Origin: Chionis minor
Lineage: Eukaryota; Chordata; Aves; Charadriiformes; Chionididae
DNA: 64,000 nucleotides
Assembly (NCBI GenBank): GCA_013398295.1
Contig: VZSF01006774.1
Coordinates: 62,001-126,000, forward strand
Direction: 5' to 3'
Below the pieces are notes generated by a model that worked only from the letters and a program-made list of their open reading frames with translations, was not told the DNA's origin and did no database searches. Shown here piece by piece: positions 56,006 to 64,000 of the stretch. The position numbers and the translations under genes are program-made. Position 1 is the first letter of the stretch. The number at the start of each line of letters is the position of its first letter.

Positions 56006-57340
56006 CTTATGGTGGTTCCCAGGACCACAGCTGGATGGGGGGAAAACCTCATGTCAAGGACAAAATCAAAGACAGAAGGATGGGACTGGGACAGCATGTG
56101 TCTTCTGAACCTGCTCCTGGCAAAACAGAAAGCTGCTCATCCTATTGCATCTTAAATGTAAATTCCTACAGTTTTCAAAAAAATCAGTGGCTGGGAAGAG
56201 AAGACCTCTGAGGTCTTAGAGACCCTCTTGGGTAAGACTCTAACATGAGCACAACCCTTTTTAGACACCAGAGAAGTTACAATGAGGAGTGTGAGCTTCT
56301 GAACAATCCAGTTGTAGAAAACCTTTCAGCCTGAGCTTATTATACACAAGAAAATCCATGTCTTTGCCAGACATTTCATTCTGCACAGACTCCCTGGTAC
56401 CTGGCAGTGTGCAAGGTCTGAATCTCTTCCTACCATTAATGCACGCACGCTTCATACTCATCAAGTTCCACCAATACCTAGGAGGAGTCCAGGTCGTGCT
56501 GAAACCTCAGCACAACTCAGTCAAAAGGTCCATGAGCTGAGAGCAAAAGCTGCATGAGCTTCAGTAGCATCAGCAGCTCATGAAACTCCAGGTTCTGCCC
56601 TGCACTTGCAGAAGTCAATTAACTATTTCATTAACTTTGGTGGAGCAGGATTAGTCCCTAGTGATACACCAGGATGACTTTTATTTGGTGCTATTCACCT
56701 TCTAGAAAACATTGTCAGGTGACAATGCTCAGTTAAAAAATTACTAGAGAAGTATTACCAAAGGATTTACAGACTCTTCTATTTCCAGGATGAGTGAAAA
56801 CATCAGATTACATAGTTTATCCACCTTCTTCTCCAAAATGCCTAAGTAATCTTGGGGTCAGCACAGCAGCATGGTTTGGGGTGAAACATTATTTTCTGCG
56901 ACATACAGATACTTTGACTAGAGGCAATAACAGATCTCTAAAGTCCAGAGTATCACACAACTCAGCAAATGTCATGGTTTTATATAAACTAAGGCTGACG
57001 TCACTTGTTCAAGAAGCCAACCCACCATTTAGAAGGGACTTTCAAACAAGGTCTTGTAAGTCTTTCAAGTTTGAGTAGGAAGTGTAATGATTTTTTCCCA
57101 AAATTGTATCTCCTTGAGGACCCTCCTGAGTGAAACCATCATCTCTGGCACTGAAGTGCCTTGAGCTAAAAGCCAGGAAAAATTAATGGGGAGCAGGCCT
57201 TGCTTAAGGAATGGGCCTCCAACAGCAGCAGCCCAACCAGCTGTTCCCATGTTATTCATTACTGACCTTTTGATTTTCACTGAGGGTGAAAAAGCATTGA
57301 TCAAAACCTGCTGAATGACAAAAGAAAATACATCCAGAAA

Positions 57341-58018
57341 TCATAGACTCATAGAATGGTTTGGATTGGAAGGGACCTTGAAGGTCATCTGGTTCCAACC
57401 CCCCCTGCCATGGAAAGGGACAACTCCCACCAGACCAGGTTGCTCCAAGCCCCGTCCAACCTGGCCGTGAACATCTCCAGGGATGGGGCAGCCACAGCCT
57501 TTCTGGACAACCCAAGCCAGGGGCTCATCACCTTCATGTTAGAGAATTTCTTCCTGAGATCTGATCTAAATCTCCCCTCTCCCAGTTTGAAGCCATCACC
57601 CCTCGACCTATCACTACATGCCTGTGTGAAAAGTCCTTCTCCAGATTTCTTGTAGGCCCCTTTCCCATACTGGAAGGGGCTCTATGGTCTCTCCAGAGCC
57701 TTCTCTTCTCAGGGCTGAACAACCACAACTCTCCCAGCCTGTCCTCACAGCAGAGGGGCTCCAGCCCCCTGATCATCTTTGTGGCTCCTCTGGCCCTGCT
57801 CCAACAGCTCCGTGTCCTTCTGATGTTGGGACCCCCAGAGCTGGACCCAGCATTCCACGTGGGGTCTCCTTGTTCCAAGCAGAGCAGAGGGGCAGAATCC
57901 CCTCCCTGGCCCTGCTGCCCACCCTGTGGGGATGCAGTCCAGGGGGTGGGGGGCTTTCTGGGCTGTGAACACACATTGTTGGGTCATGTTGAGCTTCTCA
58001 TCTACCGGCACCCCAAGG
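57341..58018 (-). mobile_element. CR1 LINE, RT C-terminus plus complete 3' UTR
   Basis: The longest intact CR1 tail in the window (about 680 bp). On the plus strand it runs from the tail TCATAGACTCATAGAATGGT through AACCTGGCCGTGAACATCTC, CAGAGCCTTCTCTTCTCAGG and CCACGTGGGGTCTCCTTGTT to TGAGCTTCTCATCTACCGGC. On the minus strand it encodes decayed C-terminal RT pieces such as VDEKLNMTQQCVF. It is 5'-truncated. Confidence 0.95.
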
Positions 58019-61000
58019 CACAGTGGCGATGACAAAGTGCAGCCAGAGGAACATGATCTTGATGGTTCTCGCCCACAGCAGCTATTCCTCAGCTGGCTGC
58101 AGAACACGGGTGGGACTCCAGCAGGCACCGGGCATAAGCACTTGGACAGGCTGGTCCTCTGAGCTCACAAAGTACTAGCGTGAGGAGGAAAACCAGTATG
58201 CGCAGGGGAAATCCAGCTCCCTGGCTCCATGCTCCCACCCTGCCCTGTTGGGATGCCTCCAAGACCCAGCACACGCACATGTCTACACCCCAGTTTTGGG
58301 CACAGGATTGACATGTCCAACAAGTCCATGACATCCACGTTGGCTCTGACGATGCCTAGGGACACTTAGCCGGGGCAGGACACTATGGTTTTATGAGTTG
58401 AAGTCAATGAAACTGCAGCAGTTCCTAAAGAGAAATGAATCGCTCCCTTTGTAGCTGGCTACTGAAGAACCTGCTTTCCCGAACTGAGATGATTTCCTAC
58501 ACAAGAGCTGTGCTAGAGGGTTTGCTGGCTGAGGCCAAATCCTGCTGTGCTGGAACATACACCTTTAATGTACGCGCACTCAAAGTTTGATTTAAAACCG
58601 TCACTCAAGGTTTGATTAAAAAAAACCTCTTCTAAATATTTCTTAAGCTGGGGTTTACTGCTGTAAAGTTAGTTTTCATTTGCGTAAAAGAAGGTTTTAA
58701 AGCGACCAAATTCCACAAAAGACAGAATTCCACAAATTCATGAAAACCTGTGATTAGAAGAAGATGCCAAAATGGTTGCTCCTAATTGTGGAAACTTCTG
58801 AAATTCCTGAGAGGAGCTTAGCGGCTCCGACAAACAGAGCTAATAAACACCTTCCACTCCTACAATCAGTGCCATGTACTTTGGAGCAGATACATTCCCA
58901 GCAACGTTAAATTACGTTTGTTGGAAAGATCATTAAATTTCTTTTGATTAAGTGTCAGGAATAAACTGTAGATGAATGATGGAGTTTTTTAATGAGTTCA
59001 AAGTCCATGAAATAATTTTCTTCCCTGGGTCAATTATAATTTCAAAGCAAAATTCCTATGAGACCAATTTATTGGGAGTGCAAAGAGGCTTTTGTTCTGC
59101 AGCTCCCAGCTGCTCCATACGCTGCCTGACCCTGCCGGTGTTTGCTTAGCTGTGATTTCGCTTACTCAGATAAGATGCTGAATGCCCCAGCAAAAAGCTC
59201 TGGGGAGCAGCTTTCTCTTTCTGGCTTATAATCCTTATTTTGGTGCTATTACTTACAAAAGAAAAAAGATAAATGTCCTGCACAATGAACACTTCCCACC
59301 GATTTCTGAAACTACCCAGGGATTTTTGCAGGCACATTGTGTAGACAGAGATGCTCAATGTAGTGTGGGTAAAAAGAGCTCTCCCTCAGAGAGGGAAGGT
59401 ATGGGCTCGTTGCTGGAATACCTACCAAAGGAAGTCTTACCGACAAAAAACGTGCCTTTCACAGCGTGATATGGTATTGCACTGAATTCATGCAAGCACT
59501 GGACTTAAAGCATCGAGAACGCACCTGTGTTTTAGTCCCAGACACATCTGTGTGAGCCTAATATTCACTGTGAGGATGACCAGAGAAGATGGCCACAGGG
59601 ACAGGATCCATGTGTACATCCATCTTATTGACTTTCAATGGGAACTCGAAGCTGCTCTTGGATGTCTGTTCGGAGACAGCCTTCAGGCCCCCCAAAATCC
59701 CAGCAGAAACTCATCAGCCAGCTTCAAAACCACTTAGAGAAACATTACATCTCCTGCCAGCACCACCAACCAGAAGAACATCCAAACTGCTGGGCTGGGT
59801 CAAATCAAAGATCCATCCAACCTGCCTCTGCGGGAGGGTCGGAGAAGAGTACACGGGACAGCGTGTGTGCACAGTGACACCGCGTCTGTCCATTAATTCA
59901 ATGGAGTAACTGAAGAAACATGGCAGAGAAGGCAGAACAGGTGACCGGAGTCCTACAGAGGTGACAGCAGCAGTGACAGAGAAGAGGTGATAGCCATGCA
60001 AAATACAAATTAATTAAACCCTACCTCCTTATTCCTACACCGGCACGCAGCGAGCATATGCACCCCCCGTCAGCGAAGTCCCTTACCAGTGCCACCCGGG
60101 TGAGCTCTGCGGCAGTTAACCAAAGTCTCATCAATTCGTCCTTCCAAATCTGGGGGCAGCATCTAACCAGCACAACCCTGGCACCCAACGCTCTCGTCCC
60201 GTGAGAAGGTCCTGGGGGAGCAGAGTTATCGCAGACTGCTCCCATTCGGGAAGGTCTCCGGCACGCCTCCCTCCTGTCCTCAACAGCAGAAAGAGTTTCT
60301 TTAAACTTTATTTACCGCCAGCTCTTCATTTTGTCCTCTCTTTACCCACGCTGCTGCCCGACATAAGCCCTGACCTCCCCTTTCTGCCATTCTTCCCGAA
60401 CACAACTTAGACTGTCATCCACAGAGAGGCAGGGGAAGCCAGAGAACTGATGGCACTAAGCGTTTTGAGGGACCTGCACATCACTATCTCCATAATCTCC
60501 AGACCATGGACCCGGGTTTTAATTTAACCATCTACAGCTCCAGATGCTACTCTGGCATATAACACATCAGATCCAAACCAACATGGCATCATTTCTGCTA
60601 AATCCCTTCCTTGCTCAGTAGGATGTATTAAAAAACAGGACATTTATTCTTCAAAAACTTCCTAGCATGTCAGCATCTGCAACTTCCACAATAAAATACA
60701 GCCCCAGCCTCAACGATATCACAACACGTGGGCTCAAGTGCTGCTTGGTCCAAACCTCTCCTTGGTGGACTGAATTCCCAGATTTCTGATCCTCCATCTA
60801 GGGCAGTTTTACCTTTTCCCCCTGCCAGCATGGGTCTGCCCTCCAGCTGAAGGCTGAAACCTCCAAAGTGGGGACCAAAAGTGGCCAACACCTCCACAGT
60901 CACCATTTGCCGCCTGCAGTATGCAGTTAAATTGCCATCGATTTCCACGGCCGTTAGTGCTGCAGGCTGGGTGCTGCCGTCGGATTAGGTGGCGCCTTAA

Positions 61001-61899
61001 TTCTGCTCTCGGAATATTCTGTGAAGGAGCATCTTCCCAGCTTCACATCCTACCACCCCTCTTGGCTCCTTCAGTGGAAACAGTAAATAGGATGGGATCT
61101 TTAAGTCTTTGCTATAGGCTGACCTTTGCTATCCACAGGATAATCCCAGTGGTCCTTCTGAATCTTGATGGAGGTCCTGCCTTGTCCACCCCACTCAGCG
61201 GCACCTTCCACAGTTCCGCTGTGCCCCACGCGTGCACTCCCACCCCCTGCACCCCATTTGTGCAGAATTTCCCAGCCTAAGGGGCTTGTTCCAAGGCTTT
61301 GCCCCCAGAAAATACACCGTTCCGCTGGCTTATTACCCAAAGTGCAGTCATTTTCGAAAACGTTTCTGCAAAGCTTTCACTAACATGGAGACAGCCTTTA
61401 TTTACTGCACCTTCCATATCACCCGAAGAGTGAAAATCTCATCAAACCCCACAAGTGAGTATATCAACCAACTCCATTTTATAAGTACAGATCAACACAC
61501 ATTCACAATTCTATTGCAACGACGTCATTCACGTAATGCAGGACACAGAACAAGCGCAATATGGAAATGATGAAATTCAAGCCCTCCTGCCCTGGGCTGG
61601 AGGCAAACTACGCCTCCCGTTAGTGTGTAGTGCTGGGGAGCGTGGATGGTGCCACGCTGGGACCTCCAGGATCGTATTTTGCAGCCTAACAGCAGGAGCT
61701 GAGGCAGGAGCTGGTTGAGCAAGGCGAAACGTTGAAATGCGCCCTCTGAATACGACTGTGGACTCCGCAATGGATTCCCCTTCCCCGCGAGCAAGCACGT
61801 CGGCAGACAGCAATCACAGAGCACCTCTGCTGGAAGCGGTGATTTTGGTAGCTAATCACAAAGCAGAGTCAACGCATGTGACTCAGCTACATATTCCGA
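58019..61899. other. Presumed RALY 5' intron or upstream flank
   Basis: No exon or transposon was called. The AT-rich, repeat-free stretch 58560-59060 contains several ATTAAA/TTAAAT words and may be conserved. CpG dinucleotides become commoner near 60030-60260. Confidence 0.4.
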
Positions 61900-61917
61900 T
61901 TTTTTTTTTTTTTTTTT
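61900..61917. repeat. T18 homopolymer
   Basis: Eighteen consecutive T residues, about 15 bp before a CR1 copy. CR1 elements do not carry poly(A), so this is a separate low-complexity run. Confidence 0.97.
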
Positions 61918-61931
61918 GTGGATTACGGATC

Positions 61932-62214
61932 TCTTGATAGGACAAGAGGAAATGGCCTCAAGTTGTGCCAGGGGAGGTTTAGGTTAGATTTTAGGAAAAA
62001 CTTCTTTACCAAAAGGGTTATCAAGCATTGGAACAGGCTGCCCAGGGAGGTGGTGGAATCGCCGTCCCTGGAGGTATTTAAAAGACGGGTGCACGTGGTG
62101 CTGAGGGACCTGGGTTAGGGGTGGTTTTGGCATAGATTTATGGTTGGACTGGATGATCTTGAAGGTCTTTTCCAACCCAAGTGATTCTATGATTCTGTGA
62201 TTCTATGATTCTAT
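61932..62214 (+). mobile_element. CR1 3' end of a second subfamily
   Basis: It begins GATAGGACAAGAGGAAATGG, passes CAAGCATTGGAACAGGCTGC and CCAGGGAGGTGGTGGAATCG, and ends with GTGATTCTATGATTCTGTGA and one more octamer pair. The wording (GGAGGTATTTAAAAGACGGG, TTTATGGTTGGACTGGATGA) differs from the copies at 48 and 55 kb, so it belongs to another CR1 subfamily. Confidence 0.96.
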
Positions 62215-64000
62215 CTCAAATGTTTACCAGGGAAGAAGAAAGGATCCCCGGCTGCCAGGCGCTAGGTGTGCAGAACAGAGGTCTGACGGTAAACACACCG
62301 CACTCCACAACGCGAAGGGTGGAAGGGGCAAGTCTGCAAGGTGCTCAGTGCCCTGGTGCTGATCCAGGAAATTAGTTTGTTATTTGCTTAAATCCAAGCA
62401 CACGAGCAGCCTAATTACATGCAACAGGACAGCCCTCCAGCTTAAGTGTTTTGCTGGACTGGCTCCCTGATACATAAGGATAAAGCCAGGGGCTCTATGC
62501 AGAATACAGAGGGATTTTGATCAAATTCTTCTGACGGGGAAGGAAAGAGGGAGAAATGGAGCCTTTATTTCATGCCCTCCTCAGTTTAGAATTTATATTC
62601 CAAAAAGCTGCCAGCTATGGTCTGAAGTAAGGAAGGAGATTTGCGTTGCCCGTGGCATCCCTCCCCCTCTGCCCACCACCGCATGTTGACATGAAGCCTA
62701 GAGAGGAATCAACCTTGTCTCATCTTTTCAGTCAAAAAGAAAAAAAATAATGAAGGCTTGTGCTTCCGCAAAAGAGGGACGAGATTGTGTGACTGATGCA
62801 TTCCCACTCATTTCAGATGCCTTGAAGGACCAGCACCTGCCTGCAGAGAGCTGGTCCCTGAGCTGCTGCCCCCAAGGAGCAACCCCTGCAGCCCACCAAG
62901 CGCGTTCAGCTGAGCTGAACCACCTCCAGATCTGCTGCCAGCCCCACCTGGAGCTATGCAAAGCACACGGGAGAGATGTTGCACGTGTAAAGACGGGGTG
63001 TCTGCGCGGTTTGAAGGTGCTGAGGTTGCCCAGCAGGCAGGATGGTGAAGGGGAATTAAGTCCCTCTACCAGCAACCCCCCAGCTCTCTGCCCCCAGCCC
63101 TCCCTATGTGAATCAACACCCCGAAATCTTCGACAGACGGACCTGGTTTCCCAGCTACATGCTTGTAATGACCAAAATGATGGTGACCCGGTAATCACCA
63201 GCCGTCAGCACGGCCGCGAATGTGGCGCAAACCCAGCTGGGACAGCCCCAAAAACATGGGCTTTGCAGAGACTCAACAAACCCCTGTCAGAAGGAAAGCA
63301 AATCCCCCAAATATCAAGCTACGGAGGCTGGTACTCGAAAACATCCCAAACCAGCAGAGGACCAGACATCCCGAAGGCCAGTGAAGGTGGCGGGGACGGT
63401 AGGCACGGTGGGGGACGGTGGCTCCTGAGGTGGTGGGGTGGTGGGGCAGGGACACGCCGTGTCCAGCCCTCACCGCCGGCTCTTGGCTGCGCTGGAAACT
63501 ACCAGCGTTTCAGCTTCCACAAGACGGCAACTTCCTCCTGCGTGTTTCCACCGGCACTTCCACAGTTTGGGGTTTTTCTATAAGCAGCCGGTTTTGAGGG
63601 TTTCGCTGCTGCCTGCTTTGAACAGGCTGCTGCTGCGAGTGGTCAGCAGTAAATCAGAAACCAAGCTCTGCACATAAATACGACAACGTTTCACCCAATT
63701 TCTCTCCTCTGACTTCATCCGTCTCCCGGTTCTTCATTCACCCCAAGCCACTCTCTGCATCATTCCACCTCCGCTAGCCCGTCCCTCCCTAAGTGCCGGA
63801 CGCGTGGGCGCCCCCGCGGTGCTGCAGCATCCCCGGGTCGGGCTGGGCAGTGGGGCAGGCTCTGGGGGACGGTGGGGATCTGCAGTTGGGTCCCCACTCA
63901 GCCACCCGCCTCATGTGCAACCCCAGGCAGATATTTAACCTTTCCTGCGCCTCCATCCTCATCTCCGGACGGAGCAAAGGCAGCTACGGCTCACACGTCC
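62215..64000. other. Right edge, GC- and CpG-richer sequence with a 277-codon open frame
   Basis: The plus strand is open from ATG 62750 to 63583. The product has no recognised domain, signal or transmembrane segment and is rich in Ser, Pro, Gln and Gly. The last 600 bp becomes richer in CpG (for example GCCGGACGCGTGGGCGCCCC at 63797-63816). This could be the edge of a CpG island, but the window ends before that can be judged. Confidence 0.35.

Noticed and set aside
59750..59850. GGTCAAATCAAAGATCCATC resembling a common avian interspersed repeat word
   Set aside because: Only one short word matched from memory; no boundaries or second copy in the window.

Overview
The window looks like avian genomic DNA. 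The main reasons are many CR1 retrotransposon copies whose 3' ends carry the bird-type ATTCTATGATTCT tail, and one recognisable vertebrate gene split into small exons by canonical GT-AG introns. There is no bacterial-style gene organisation, no CRISPR array and no rRNA. I saw no tRNA gene, although a covariance-model scan would be the proper test.

The only protein-coding gene I can support is RALY, an hnRNP C-family RNA-binding protein, on the minus strand. Six coding exons can be joined without a frame break: 22220-21956, 16865-16793, 8910-8863, 8606-8446, 7769-7656 and 7048-6903. Together they encode 266 residues: an N-terminal RRM, a YD-rich cassette, a basic KRPR nuclear-localisation stretch, a leucine-zipper-like coiled coil and an acidic tail. 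The start ATG lies nine bases after a splice acceptor, so at least one non-coding 5' exon lies further right. The last coding exon, expected below 6903, was not found. The predicted protein lacks the glycine-rich segment of mammalian RALY.

Layout. Positions 1-6900 are the final intron or 3' flank, with two old CR1 relics (about 2540-3875 plus, 5385-5740 minus). Positions 6900-8910 hold four clustered exons; one of the introns carries a long GAATA/GGAAT pentamer repeat. Positions 8911-16792 and 16866-21955 are large introns; the first contains a CR1 3' end. From 22221 to 64000 I find no convincing coding exon. I read this as the long 5' intron(s) of RALY, or its upstream flank. It carries about ten CR1 pieces in both orientations, a possible solo LTR start near 26063, short tandem repeats, and several AT-rich blocks that look like candidate conserved non-coding elements.

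I do not see an undescribed multi-gene system. The points most worth checking are the missing terminal exon, the glycine-free tail, the U-rich pentamer repeat inside the gene of a U-tract-binding family member, the in-frame 48-nt cassette exon, a single N exactly at an internal CR1 deletion, a head-to-head CR1 pair, and the AT-rich blocks of the 5' intron.
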